Below are positions 51,450-60,828 of a DNA stretch of 64,000 nt, one piece after another; the stretch's first letter is position 1, and every line of letters starts with the position of its first letter. A model generated the notes under the pieces. That model did no database searches, was not told where the DNA came from, and saw only the letters and a program-made list of their open reading frames with translations. This DNA is from Acidobacteriota bacterium (lineage in GTDB: Bacteria > Acidobacteriota > Terriglobia > Terriglobales > Acidobacteriaceae), in the NCBI GenBank assembly GCA_013289795.1, contig JABCZH010000002.1, positions 124,001 through 188,000 of the forward strand. The letters are read 5' to 3'. The translations under genes were made by a program, and so were the position numbers.

Positions 51450-54437
51450 ATGATTTATCTCTCTCTTCCGAGGCGTGCACTTCTCCCGCCAGCCGCAGTG
51501 ATCGCCTTACTCGCCGTTGTCTTACCGATGGCCCGTGCAGGCGGGCCGAAGTACGTCGCCGGCGTTAGCTATTTCAATTCCGGACTGGCGGGTACGCCCT
51601 TGACCTGGAACCAGGGGGCGATCACCTACTACACCGACCAAGGCGATCTCAGCCCCATCCTTCCCGGACCAGCCGCAGATGCTTTCGTTGCCTCTGCCTT
51701 CAGTCAGTGGACGTCGATCCCGATCGCTGCCATCGCTGTCACTCACGGCGGGCAGCTGGCGGAAAACGTCAGCGGCGCGAATGTGTATGTGAATCCTGAT
51801 GGCACCATCACTATGCCAGCCGACATCGAGCCTTCGGCCACGGGCACACCCGTGGGGGTGGTCTACGACGAGGACGGCACGGTCACCGACGCGCTTCTTG
51901 GACAAGGTGCGGGCGACCCGTCCGAGTGCTTTTATAACGCCGCATATGGCGGGGACGACAATCTTGGAACCAGTGCGAACTTTCTCCATGCTCTGGTGGT
52001 CATAAATGGCAACTGCGCGCAGACGTCTTCCCAGCTTCCCGACGTGGAGTACCGGCTGGTGCGGGTGCTGGGGCAGGTGTTGGGACTCGACTGGTCGCAG
52101 GTGAATATTAATGTGCTGACGCACAACCCGCCTGCGACTGCCGATGACTACATCGGATTTCCGGTAATGCACCAGACCGATCCGCCCAACTGTATTCCCA
52201 TTACGCTGTGCTTTCCCAACCCTTATCAACCCAAGATCGACGACCAGGCGGCGCTGTCACGACTGTATCCACCGACCGGCAACCTGGAGAACCTTCCTCC
52301 GAAGCCGGTGGTCTCCGCCAACACCGCGCGCATTCACGGCAATGTCTTTTTCACTACATCGAGCGGTCAAGCCGCACAGGCAATGCAGGGAGTGAATGTG
52401 ATCGCCCGCTGGATCGATCCTCAGAACGGATTGCCCTCGCATGCCATCTCTGCAACTTCGGTTTCTGGATTCTTGTTCTGCGGAAATGCAGGCAACGCCG
52501 TCACTGGATATAACGACAGCGGCGGGCAGCCGTTGAATCAGTTTGGATCCGGTGACACTACACTCGAAGGATTTTTCGATCTTGGCGGATTGCAGATTCC
52601 CAATGGCGGCACCCGCGCGCAATTCCAACTCACGGTCGAGGGTATTGACGCCTTTTGGTCGTATGCACTGGAGCCCTATGGGCCGACGCAAGTGGAACCC
52701 TCGGGACATTCGCCGCCGATCATTGTTGACGTAAGCCTGGGTAACGATACCGAGCAAGACATTCTGATGCAAGGCAGCGCGTTGCAAAAGCAAAACCCGT
52801 TTCCGCCTACCACCTACCAGACCCCGGCGGCCGTGCCGTTGGGCGGTGACTGGATGGGCTCGTTTAATCCTTACGGCGATATTGATTTCTTCCAATTCAC
52901 CGGGCGAGGGAGCCGCACGCTTTCTGTGTTTGTAACCGCTTTGGACGAAAGCGGTGCGGCCTCAGAGAGCAAATCGCAGCCAGTAATAGGAATGTGGGGA
53001 ATATCGGACCCCGAAATCTCGCCGGCGCCCGCGAACACACCGTCGGCATTCAATTCCTCCGTGTTCGGAATGACCATGCTGAATGCCCAGCTCTTGCAAA
53101 CCTCGGGCTTCGTGATCGGAGTATCCGACATCCGCGGCGACGGTCGTCCCGACTACCGCTATCTGGCACGGATTCTCTACGGCGACCAGGTGAACCCGGC
53201 GCGGGCGAGCGTGGCGGGCGGAACGGCCTTGGCCATCTCGGGATTAGGGTTTCAATCGAACACTCGAGTCACGATCGGAAATGTGATTGCGCCGCCGCTG
53301 GCGACTTCGGCCACCCAGGTCCTGGTTACTGCCGCCTCCATGGCGGACGGCGTGCAAGACATCGGGCTGACCGATCCACCAACGCTGGCCAGTTCGGTCC
53401 TGAGCGGTGTCCTGACCTACGGCGCGGGCCCGAATGACACTCTGGTGCTAATCCCGTTCCCCAACCCCTCGACACCCGTGGGCGGGCAGGCGCCCAACCC
53501 GGTTCAGGTGCAGGTGCGCGCGCCTGATGGCAAGACTCCGGTGCAGGGGGCGAGCGTGGTGTTTACCTCAAGCCCCGCCGCAGGTTTTTCTGCATGCTCC
53601 GGCAACAGCAGTTGTACCATGCTGTCCGACGGGGAGGGTCAAGCCTCGAGCTTTGTCACCGTCCTCAGCGCCGGTGCAATAACCATCACCGCACAGTTGG
53701 CCCCCGGTTCATATTCAAGCCCTCAGCAAGTGCAGACGACATTGGTGGGCAGGGAGTCAGCGCTGGACATCGCTCTGGTTCCGCAGACGACTTCAATTAT
53801 GCAAGGGGCGTCGGTAAATGTGACGCTCACGGCACGCGTGCTATCCAACGGCCTTCCGCTGAACGGCAGCACTGTCAATTTTCAGGTTCTTAAGGGATCG
53901 GCGGGACTGAGCGCCTCGACAGTCACCAGCAACTCCAACGGGTATGCCAGCACGTTGCTGGAGATTTCCTCCATGGCTGGAGACTTGCTGGTGAGCGCGT
54001 GCGTCGGGCCGGGGAACAGTCCGTGCCTGAATTTCTCTGGAACCTCCATCGCCGCCTCGGTATTGCAACTTCAGGCGGTGGCGGGAAGTCCGCAGGTGGT
54101 GATGGCCGGACAAGTTCTGCAACCTGTGGTGGTACGAGTGACGGATTCCTCCACGCCTCCAAATCCAGTACTCGCGGCAGGTGTCGCATTCCAATACACG
54201 GGAGAGCGGGCGAGCGGCGACTCGACGGTCATCTCAACGGGAGACACCAACATTCGCAATGATCCTTCTCCAGTCATTTTGTTCAGCGGGCAGAGCGTGG
54301 CGCAATCTGACGTCAACGGCCTGGCGAGCTGGAAACCGACGACAGAAGGATTCAATGGGGACGTGGCAATTCTGGGAACAGCAAACGCAGGAACCGAACA
54401 GGTGCCGTTTGCGTTGCAAACTCTGCCACCGCCGTAG
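51450..54437 (+). CDS. Large secreted TIG/Ig-like protein with degenerate matrixin-like domain
   Basis: It starts with a signal peptide (about residues 10-31). Residues about 60-280 look like a matrixin-type peptidase domain in which the HExxHxxGxxH helix reads RVLGQVLGLDWSQVN, so all His ligands are lost. A TIG/IPT domain follows near residue 590 (VAGGTALAISGLGFQSNTRVTIGN), then several Big-like/Ig repeats (PVQGASVVFTSSPAAGFSACSGNSSCTMLSDGEGQASSFV; LNGSTVNFQVLKGSAGLS). ATG 51450 has GGGGGAG seven bases upstream; the longer 1080-residue frame is rejected. It is probably a surface adhesin or scaffold. Confidence 0.8.
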   Translation: MIYLSLPRRALLPPAAVIALLAVVLPMARAGGPKYVAGVSYFNSGLAGTPLTWNQGAITYYTDQGDLSPILPGPAADAFVASAFSQWTSIPIAAIAVTHGGQLAENVSGANVYVNPDGTITMPADIEPSATGTPVGVVYDEDGTVTDALLGQGAGDPSECFYNAAYGGDDNLGTSANFLHALVVINGNCAQTSSQLPDVEYRLVRVLGQVLGLDWSQVNINVLTHNPPATADDYIGFPVMHQTDPPNCIPITLCFPNPYQPKIDDQAALSRLYPPTGNLENLPPKPVVSANTARIHGNVFFTTSSGQAAQAMQGVNVIARWIDPQNGLPSHAISATSVSGFLFCGNAGNAVTGYNDSGGQPLNQFGSGDTTLEGFFDLGGLQIPNGGTRAQFQLTVEGIDAFWSYALEPYGPTQVEPSGHSPPIIVDVSLGNDTEQDILMQGSALQKQNPFPPTTYQTPAAVPLGGDWMGSFNPYGDIDFFQFTGRGSRTLSVFVTALDESGAASESKSQPVIGMWGISDPEISPAPANTPSAFNSSVFGMTMLNAQLLQTSGFVIGVSDIRGDGRPDYRYLARILYGDQVNPARASVAGGTALAISGLGFQSNTRVTIGNVIAPPLATSATQVLVTAASMADGVQDIGLTDPPTLASSVLSGVLTYGAGPNDTLVLIPFPNPSTPVGGQAPNPVQVQVRAPDGKTPVQGASVVFTSSPAAGFSACSGNSSCTMLSDGEGQASSFVTVLSAGAITITAQLAPGSYSSPQQVQTTLVGRESALDIALVPQTTSIMQGASVNVTLTARVLSNGLPLNGSTVNFQVLKGSAGLSASTVTSNSNGYASTLLEISSMAGDLLVSACVGPGNSPCLNFSGTSIAASVLQLQAVAGSPQVVMAGQVLQPVVVRVTDSSTPPNPVLAAGVAFQYTGERASGDSTVISTGDTNIRNDPSPVILFSGQSVAQSDVNGLASWKPTTEGFNGDVAILGTANAGTEQVPFALQTLPPP

Positions 54438-54467
54438 CCTCGCTATTGGATTTGCGGAGGCTTCGGT

Positions 54468-55712
54468 TCAGTGCGTCTTCGCCCGCTCTACGCACTCCAG
54501 AATCTCCAGTTCGCTGAGGGTGTGGTCGCAAGCTTTGGCGAGTTTGTAGATGCGTTCGACGAGGTCGTCAGAAGCAGGGATGTTGCGGTGCTCCAGCCAG
54601 TAGAGGATGTTTGACTTGCCACTCATAGGGCCAACATCAATCACCTGCTCCAGCCCGAAAACGTGGGATGGGACACCGGAATAGACCGTGTTCGCCAGTT
54701 CGATGTCATTCTTCTTGTAGGCTTTGATGACCGCGGCCGCGTGTACGCCAGTGGCGGTACGGAATGCGTCTTCACCAACCACGGGATAGTTCGCGGGAAT
54801 CGGCACGCCGGTGGCCCGCGACACCGTCTGACAATAGTCTTTCAGACGGGTCAGGTCTTGATTGTCCCAGGGTCGAATTCCCATCAGCTTGAGGTTGACC
54901 AGCATCTGGTCCATCTGCGTATTGCCGACCCGCTCACCGATGCCGAGCGCCGTGGCGTGGACACAATCGGCACCTGCGATCAAGGCCGCCATGGAATTCG
55001 CGATGGCGAGGCCACGGTCGCTGTGGCCGTGCCAGTCCACACGAATCTTCTCGCCGGAAGGTTTGACCACTTCGTCCATCACAAACTTCACCAGCGCGAA
55101 CGCTCCCACGGGTGTTGCATGGCCCGCGGTGTCGCAGATCACGATCGCCCGCGCGCCGCAGTTGATCGCCGTCGAATAAAGGCGTTTCACCGTTTCCGGA
55201 TCGCAGCGGGTGGTGTCTTCAGTGACGTACATGACGTCGAGTCTGAGCGACACTCCGTACTTAACCGCTTTTTCCGTGGTTTGCAGCAAGAAGTCATCGG
55301 TCCAGTTCTCGGTGTAGCGGCGGATGGGGCTCGATCCGATAAATGTAGCGGCTTCGATGTTCAAACCAGTGCGCTGGACGATTTCAGCAATAGGGCGAAT
55401 ATCATTTTCATGGGTGCGGGCCGCGCAGTTGGCCTTGATCTTCAACTTATGCTGAACAATCTCGCGGGCCAGAGCTTCCACACTCTCGACCGCGCGTGGG
55501 CCGGCGCCGGGCAAACCGAGGTCGAGAGAGTTGATCCCCAGAGCTTCCATCAGATGGAGAACAGCCAGTTTTTCGGCGATCGAAGGATCGCGCACCGAAG
55601 GCGATTGCAAGCCGTCGCGCAGGGTCTCATCGTTCAACAGGACTGGCCCCGCCGGATGCATGGAGGCGGGGCGAGTACGGTTCCAGTCGTGGATGAGTTC
55701 GGAGGACTTCAC
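54468..55712 (-). CDS. LeuA-like DRE-TIM metallolyase (isopropylmalate/homocitrate-synthase family)
   Basis: The DRE-TIM signature LNDETLRDGLQSP and the metal-binding DWHGHSDRGLA (HxH) are intact, as is GERVGN. It condenses acetyl-CoA with a 2-keto acid, or performs a related aldol reaction. At 414 residues it ends with a short helical tail and lacks the C-terminal leucine-sensing LeuA-dimer domain, so allosteric inhibition by leucine is unlikely. It overlaps the zinc-ribbon gene by four bases. It is not adjacent to other leu genes, so it may be a homocitrate- or citramalate-type enzyme. Confidence 0.84.
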   Translation of the reverse strand: MKSSELIHDWNRTRPASMHPAGPVLLNDETLRDGLQSPSVRDPSIAEKLAVLHLMEALGINSLDLGLPGAGPRAVESVEALAREIVQHKLKIKANCAARTHENDIRPIAEIVQRTGLNIEAATFIGSSPIRRYTENWTDDFLLQTTEKAVKYGVSLRLDVMYVTEDTTRCDPETVKRLYSTAINCGARAIVICDTAGHATPVGAFALVKFVMDEVVKPSGEKIRVDWHGHSDRGLAIANSMAALIAGADCVHATALGIGERVGNTQMDQMLVNLKLMGIRPWDNQDLTRLKDYCQTVSRATGVPIPANYPVVGEDAFRTATGVHAAAVIKAYKKNDIELANTVYSGVPSHVFGLEQVIDVGPMSGKSNILYWLEHRNIPASDDLVERIYKLAKACDHTLSELEILECVERAKTH

Positions 55713-56068
55713 CGCGTTTTGCCGGGAATCGTTAAACCGAATATTGATGTTTGCCCGGGGCCGGCAACGTTAACGCTCGACTCTTCTGGGCTCGGCAAGT
55801 AGAGGGTCTTGCAGTGCTCGCAGCGGTAGACCTCGGCGTCCTTTCCCCAGGCCTTTTCGGCGTCGCCGCAGGCTTGCTCCTGCACGTCCTCGGAGTAGAA
55901 CCAGCGCTTGAGATGGCCGCCGCAGAACTTGCCCTTGGCGTCTTTTTCGTTGCAGGCGCGCTGCCCCGGCTTCTTGATCTTGACTTTATGCTTGGGGAGT
56001 TGCGGTACGTCGGTGATTACGGTTCCGGTAGTGGCCAAAGTTGTCCTCGTGAGAGCGGCCTCTTGCAC
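55709..56068 (-). CDS. Small zinc-ribbon-like protein, partner of the LeuA-like gene
   Basis: The 119-residue product has Cys residues at about 39, 49, 67, 82 and 85 (RACNEKD; FCGGH; ACGD; YRCEHCKTLYLP), forming a probable zinc ribbon. No membrane segment is present. I do not know its role. It is the upstream gene of a two-gene operon: its stop overlaps the LeuA-like ATG, suggesting coupled translation and possibly a direct partner or specificity role for the enzyme. Confidence 0.68.
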   Translation of the reverse strand: MQEAALTRTTLATTGTVITDVPQLPKHKVKIKKPGQRACNEKDAKGKFCGGHLKRWFYSEDVQEQACGDAEKAWGKDAEVYRCEHCKTLYLPSPEESSVNVAGPGQTSIFGLTIPGKTR

Positions 56069-56136
56069 GCTCGATTCGATTAACGGTTCATTTTACTAAA
56101 GCCTCGCGAATCGCGGAAAGACACCGCCAGGCAAGG

Positions 56137-57687
56137 TCACCCGAAGCGGCGGAAGTGCGCCCAATAGACGGGCCAGGGCATTTTCAGGTTCCGGCAGAGC
56201 AAAATATCGGGATGATCGTGCGATTCTTCGTTCTCGACGCCAAATGGATTCGTATTTCTGGCAGCGACATCACAGTTGCCGAAGAGCTGCCGCCCCTCAT
56301 CCAAGTCGAAACCCACGACGATTATAGTTTGCGGCTGGCGGGGGTCATATCCGCGGTACCAGAACGAATTGGTCAGACTCATAGCGCGCGGCAGGCCCAG
56401 CACGGGACCGTATAAGTTGAGAGCACCAGCTTCGCCATAATTCCCGGTGAGAATTCCGGTTTGCTCACGCTCCGACGGAGATAAGGAGCCATAGACGCCA
56501 GCCACCGACTGTGCCAACTCCGGCCAACCGGTTTCCTCGCGAAATTGATCGTATAACTGGCTTGTGACCTTCCAGATGCGTGATCCGATGGGCGCGATCG
56601 GTGTGAAAAGCAACACGCATAACACGCCATTGGCGACAATTGCGGTCCATTGCGCACCGTATGTGAAACGCGACCATGCAGGCCGGACTCGGTCGAGCAG
56701 GGTTCCCAACAGAACACTGCCGCCGGCGATCAACATGGGATAGAGGGGCGCGGTGTAGTAGGATCGTGAGCCCGCCAGGCAAAACAGGGAGAAGGTGACG
56801 ACGAAGGTCCATCCCAGCAACCGGTAGCGACGCGCCTCCTGACGAGAGAAATAAAACCACAGCCCCGTGAGAGTCAGCGGCGCGGTCACGAAGTTCACGC
56901 ACACCCAGAGTTGCTGACTGTAGAAACCGTTGTAGCGTCCCTGGCGCAGATCGCGGGCATGCAGATATGACAAGAAATCGCGTGAGACGAAATCGTGCTG
57001 CGCCTGCCAGACGAGATTCGGCAGGAAAATGAGTATGGAAATACCAACCCCCAGCCAAAGCCAGCCGCTACGCAGGAAACGGCGCGCAGGTGTGAGCAGC
57101 ACCGCGCCCGCGACCCCGAGGGCGAGAAAACCCATGGTGTAGCGCGTCTCCATGCCGATTCCGAGCACCGCGCCAGTCGCCACCCACCAACGCGGGTCCT
57201 CAGATTTCAACAGGCGAATTAGAAAGTAGGTGGCCGTCACGCCCCAGAGATAGTCGAACGAGACGTACTGGAAAACTGCGCCTTGGATGAGGGAAATGGG
57301 GGCGATGCCGGCGGCGACTGCCGCCAGGACTTGAACATGACGCTTTCCGCCCAACTCGCGGGCCATCAGGCCGGTCAGGATCATGATCAGGCTGACTGCG
57401 ATGGCCGAAAATATCCGAAAACCGACCAGCGATGCACCAAAGAGGATTAGCTCCATGCGGCCGAGTAGCGGAGTGAAGGGCGGATATACAACGAAGCCCC
57501 AGTCGAGGTGACGCGCATCATCGAGTGTTTGAAGCTCATCACGATGAAATCCGTACTGGTTGTTAGTTGCGATGTGGAGGGTAAGGCAGGCCGCTGCGAC
57601 GAAAACCAAGGGACCGAAATCTGAACGGCAAAAGTCCGCGATTCGTTTGGTCATGGACTCGGGATTATTTCCAGAAAGGGCCCGCAT
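56137..57687 (-). CDS. GT39/ArnT-like dolichyl-phosphate-mannose-type glycosyltransferase
   Basis: This 516-residue polytopic protein has an early HRDELQTLDDARHLDWGFVVYPPFTPLLG loop. The family's catalytic DE and the first periplasmic loop fit, and about ten membrane helices follow. Such enzymes transfer a sugar from a polyprenyl-phosphate carrier to protein or lipid A. The C-terminal 90 residues form a soluble domain (QPQTIIVVGFDLDEGRQLFGN). The acceptor is not readable. ATG 57687; a second Met at residue 12 is also possible. Confidence 0.82.
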   Translation of the reverse strand: MRALSGNNPESMTKRIADFCRSDFGPLVFVAAACLTLHIATNNQYGFHRDELQTLDDARHLDWGFVVYPPFTPLLGRMELILFGASLVGFRIFSAIAVSLIMILTGLMARELGGKRHVQVLAAVAAGIAPISLIQGAVFQYVSFDYLWGVTATYFLIRLLKSEDPRWWVATGAVLGIGMETRYTMGFLALGVAGAVLLTPARRFLRSGWLWLGVGISILIFLPNLVWQAQHDFVSRDFLSYLHARDLRQGRYNGFYSQQLWVCVNFVTAPLTLTGLWFYFSRQEARRYRLLGWTFVVTFSLFCLAGSRSYYTAPLYPMLIAGGSVLLGTLLDRVRPAWSRFTYGAQWTAIVANGVLCVLLFTPIAPIGSRIWKVTSQLYDQFREETGWPELAQSVAGVYGSLSPSEREQTGILTGNYGEAGALNLYGPVLGLPRAMSLTNSFWYRGYDPRQPQTIIVVGFDLDEGRQLFGNCDVAARNTNPFGVENEESHDHPDILLCRNLKMPWPVYWAHFRRFG

Positions 57688-57708
57688 GAAATTAGACAGC
57701 CGCCTGGT

Positions 57709-58185
57709 TCAAAAAGTTCGCTTCGGCGGAATCTGGTCGGCACCGACGCGGCCGACCTCGATAGCAGCGGCAAAATAGTTCTCGCCTTTGATCGGGCATC
57801 CCGCCAATCGGCGCATCATCGCCAACTGGCCAACGTGAGTCAGCGCATCCGCCACCGGGCCTTGGAAGAGCTTCTCGACCGCTGCCTGCATGGGCTCAGG
57901 CGACGCTACGTAGTCATCAAACTTCTTAAGCGCGGCGAAGAATCGTCCAGCTTCCTGATCCCATGGCAGCGGCTTCGACTCGTGCCATTGCCGGGTTCCG
58001 TCCGCCATAGAGAGCGCCCAGTCTATAAGATCGCCAAGGTGGGCCAGGATTTGTACAGGGGTTCGCCCCGCACCGCTAAAGTCGGCAAACGTGGCTGGCG
58101 CCTCGCGAACAGTCTTCGCTCCACGGTAAGCCAACGTTGCCAGAGTGTGGCGGACCAATTCGCGTTTGGGATCGCTAGTGCTCAT
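57709..58185 (-). CDS. DinB-family protein
   Basis: The 158-residue helical protein matches the DinB/YfiT four-helix fold: VQILAHLGDLIDWALSM (first His of the metal trio), and ALTHVGQLAMMRRLAG with the HVGQ/E motif. The family includes small-thiol S-transferases. ATG 58185 is chosen with a two-base gap from the ALDH stop, so both share an operon. The longer frame to 58326 overlaps the ALDH gene and is rejected. Confidence 0.85.
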   Translation of the reverse strand: MSTSDPKRELVRHTLATLAYRGAKTVREAPATFADFSGAGRTPVQILAHLGDLIDWALSMADGTRQWHESKPLPWDQEAGRFFAALKKFDDYVASPEPMQAAVEKLFQGPVADALTHVGQLAMMRRLAGCPIKGENYFAAAIEVGRVGADQIPPKRTF

Positions 58186-58187
58186 GT

Positions 58188-59762
58188 CTAGATCTTTCCC
58201 TTTCGTTTGAGTACGCCAGCGGAACGCAGCGCGCCCCGCAGTTGTTTGCCCCAACTCCTGGCGAACATCAGATCGACGAACCCTTCCATCTGCCGCGTGA
58301 AGCTTTCGCCATACCCGTACCACCAAACTCTTTTCATGCCGGGCATCCGATCTGAATCCAGATACTTGATCCGGACCATCTCCTCGAGCCCGAAGATCCC
58401 ATGAGTGCGGCCGATGCCACTCGACTTCACGCCGCCGTGGGGCGCTTCGCTGACGCCGAAACAGGATACCGCATCATTGACCATCACCGTACCGGCGTGG
58501 ATGCGCCGGGCCAGGGCCTCGCCGCGGGCGCGATCCCGCGTCCACACGCTGGCCGCCAGACCGTAATCGGAGTCGTTGGCCAGGCGCACCGCTCGATTGT
58601 CCGTTTCGAACGGCATGATGGGCAGCACAGGCCCGAAAGTCTCCTCGCGCATGATGTGCATCTCGTGAGTGACCTCGGCAAGCACGGTGGGCGCGTAAAA
58701 GTTCTGGCCGAGGTCGCTTCGCCGCACGCCACCTGTCAGCACTCGCGCTCCGTGGACTCGGGCGTCTTCGACGTGTGCCTCCACGTTGCGGAGTTGGCGC
58801 TCGTTAATCAGTGGGCCGACGTCGATTTCAGGATCCATTCCGTTGCCGACGCGCAGCTGTGCGGCCTTGCGTGCGCACGCTTCCGAGAAGGGTTGATACA
58901 AACTGCGATGCACGTAACAACGCTCGACCGAGAGGCAGGCCTGGCCGGCATTCATGAACGCGGCCCAAACTGCGCCGCTCGAGGCTACGTCAATGTCGGC
59001 GTCGTCGAGCACCAGCATGGGATCTTTCCCGCCTAATTCCAATACCACCGGCAGCAGGCGAGCAGCCGCGGTTTGAGCTATGCGTCTGCCGGTGGCCACA
59101 CTTCCGGTGAAGACCAGCTTGTCGATACTTGCGTTGACCAGCGCTATGCCTGTGCTCCCGTCGCCGATGACCACTTGCAGAACATCTCTGGGCACGCCTG
59201 CTTTCCAGAGCAAAGCGGCCAGTTCGAGCGCAGTCAGGGAGGTGAGTTCCGACGGCTTCAATACAACGGCGTTGCCAGCTACGAGCGCGGCCAGAGTCTC
59301 CGTCGCCGGAATGGAAAACGGATAGTTCCAGGGAGAAATAATTCCGATTACGCCGTAAGGCTCGCGCGTCAGAAGGCCGGACTTGGCCTTCATCACGAGG
59401 TTACGATGTGGAACATTTTGGTCGCGTAGGAAGGCGTAGGAATTCTCCAAGTAGAAGCGGGCAGCATCGAGCACCACCAAGACTTCGGTGAGCAGAGCTT
59501 CAACCTGAGGTTTGCCGGCCTCGCGGGTGATCAACCGGGCAATCTCGGACTTCCTCTGGTGCAGGAGTTGCCGGAATTCGTCGAGAACATTGATTCGCTG
59601 TCGCACTCCCAGGCCGTGCCAGGCTGGTTGAGCGGCGTGTGCGCGATCCACCGCGGCGAAGACCTCGGTCTTGGTTGCGAGCATAAATTCGCGCAGGACT
59701 TCTCCCGTCGCCGGATTGACGGACGTGATCTTCCCAATCGCGGGTTTGAAGTCGGTGGCCAT
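58188..59762 (-). CDS. NAD(P)-dependent aldehyde dehydrogenase
   Basis: ALDH-superfamily residues are present: the VIGIISPWNYPFS entry loop, FTGSVATGR (NAD motif), the catalytic Glu in LELGGKDP (E242) and the nucleophilic Cys in NAGQACLSVERC (C276), counted from ATG 59762. A second-Met start is preferred over 59774. The C-terminal tail is longer than usual and helical (FARSWGKQLRGALRSAG). It oxidises an aldehyde to acid; the substrate is unknown. It precedes the DinB gene in one operon. Confidence 0.93.
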   Translation of the reverse strand: MATDFKPAIGKITSVNPATGEVLREFMLATKTEVFAAVDRAHAAQPAWHGLGVRQRINVLDEFRQLLHQRKSEIARLITREAGKPQVEALLTEVLVVLDAARFYLENSYAFLRDQNVPHRNLVMKAKSGLLTREPYGVIGIISPWNYPFSIPATETLAALVAGNAVVLKPSELTSLTALELAALLWKAGVPRDVLQVVIGDGSTGIALVNASIDKLVFTGSVATGRRIAQTAAARLLPVVLELGGKDPMLVLDDADIDVASSGAVWAAFMNAGQACLSVERCYVHRSLYQPFSEACARKAAQLRVGNGMDPEIDVGPLINERQLRNVEAHVEDARVHGARVLTGGVRRSDLGQNFYAPTVLAEVTHEMHIMREETFGPVLPIMPFETDNRAVRLANDSDYGLAASVWTRDRARGEALARRIHAGTVMVNDAVSCFGVSEAPHGGVKSSGIGRTHGIFGLEEMVRIKYLDSDRMPGMKRVWWYGYGESFTRQMEGFVDLMFARSWGKQLRGALRSAGVLKRKGKI

Positions 59763-59810
59763 CTGCCTTGGCAAGTTTACGCGGCGGCCAACGCCCGCGC
59801 TACACGACCG

Positions 59811-60563
59811 TCAATACTCCACGCTGACCAAGTACAGCCCGGTGGCCGGCGCAGTGGCACCCGCGGCGGATCGGTCTTTGGCTTCTAATATCCGAGTGAG
59901 ATCTTGCGGCCGCAAAGTTCCCTTCCCCACCAGAATAAAAGTCCCTATCAGATTGCGTACCATGTGGTGCAGGAATCCGCTGCCGCGCACGGTGTAGATC
60001 AATTCTTCCTCCTCGCGCTCCCAACTGGAGGCAGAAACCTGGCGCACATTGGAAACGCCGTCTTCTCCCTTTCCGCGCTCTGGGTCAACCGCTGCAAAGG
60101 ACGTGAAGTCATGTTCGCCGATCACTAGAGTTGCGGCTTGCTGCATGGCAGTTTCGTCCAGCGGATAAGGATGGTGCCACACGTAGCGGGCGAGAAATGG
60201 CGGACAAACTGCGTTGCGGTATATCCGGTAGCGGTAGGTCTTGGCCCGGGCGGATTTGCGGGCGTGAAATTCGCGCGATGCCTCGCTCAGTTCAAGCACG
60301 CGGATGGAGGCCGGGAGAACGTCATTCAGCGCCCTCGCCAGGTTCTCCGCCGGAATGGGCGACTCGAGAGCGCATGTGGCTACCTGGGCTAGAGCGTGGA
60401 CGCCGGCATCGGTGCGTCCGGAACCCTGCGGCAAGACCTTTTCGCCAGTGATTCGTCCAATAGCTGAGGCCAAAATGCCCTGGATGGTGGCAGAATCAGG
60501 CTGCACCTGCCATCCCGCAAAATCGGAGCCATCATAAGCGAGAACAATTTTGAGATTGCGCAT
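59811..60563 (-). CDS. truA: tRNA pseudouridine(38-40) synthase
   Basis: TruA isomerises uridines 38-40 in the anticodon arm. The catalytic Asp52 sits in GSGRTDAGVHALAQ. RYRIYRN and the C-terminal GSGFLHHMVRNLIGTFILVGKG stretch are family-specific. The 250-residue length is normal. It is a single gene followed by ALDH on the same strand after 48 bp. Confidence 0.95.
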   Translation of the reverse strand: MRNLKIVLAYDGSDFAGWQVQPDSATIQGILASAIGRITGEKVLPQGSGRTDAGVHALAQVATCALESPIPAENLARALNDVLPASIRVLELSEASREFHARKSARAKTYRYRIYRNAVCPPFLARYVWHHPYPLDETAMQQAATLVIGEHDFTSFAAVDPERGKGEDGVSNVRQVSASSWEREEEELIYTVRGSGFLHHMVRNLIGTFILVGKGTLRPQDLTRILEAKDRSAAGATAPATGLYLVSVEY

Positions 60564-60828
60564 AAGGAGCGGTTGGTTTTCTCCGAGCGCCGCTGGCCAG
60601 CTGATGCAAGTCCCTGCAGTTTCACGCCGTTGCGCGGGCTGGAATGCGAATAAATCGCACCCTGTCAGCTATACTAGTGCATTCCGTCTGCGGCGTCATA
60701 GCAACGCGCAATTCACCCGGGACACGAAAAATTGAAACTTGAGATGCGGTTTGTGCGTAATAAATGTTGATCTTGGGGACGGCAGTGTCATCTTTACGAA
60801 CAGCCTTTTTCCGTATGGAGATAAACGA
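60564..60828 (+). other. Intergenic region before the first TolC-like gene
   Basis: This 265-bp stretch holds the promoters of the divergent truA and TolC-like genes. A TATACT (60670-60675) could be a -10 on the plus strand, but no -35 is at the right spacing. GGAG precedes ATG 60829. I see no repeat or structured element. Confidence 0.3.
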
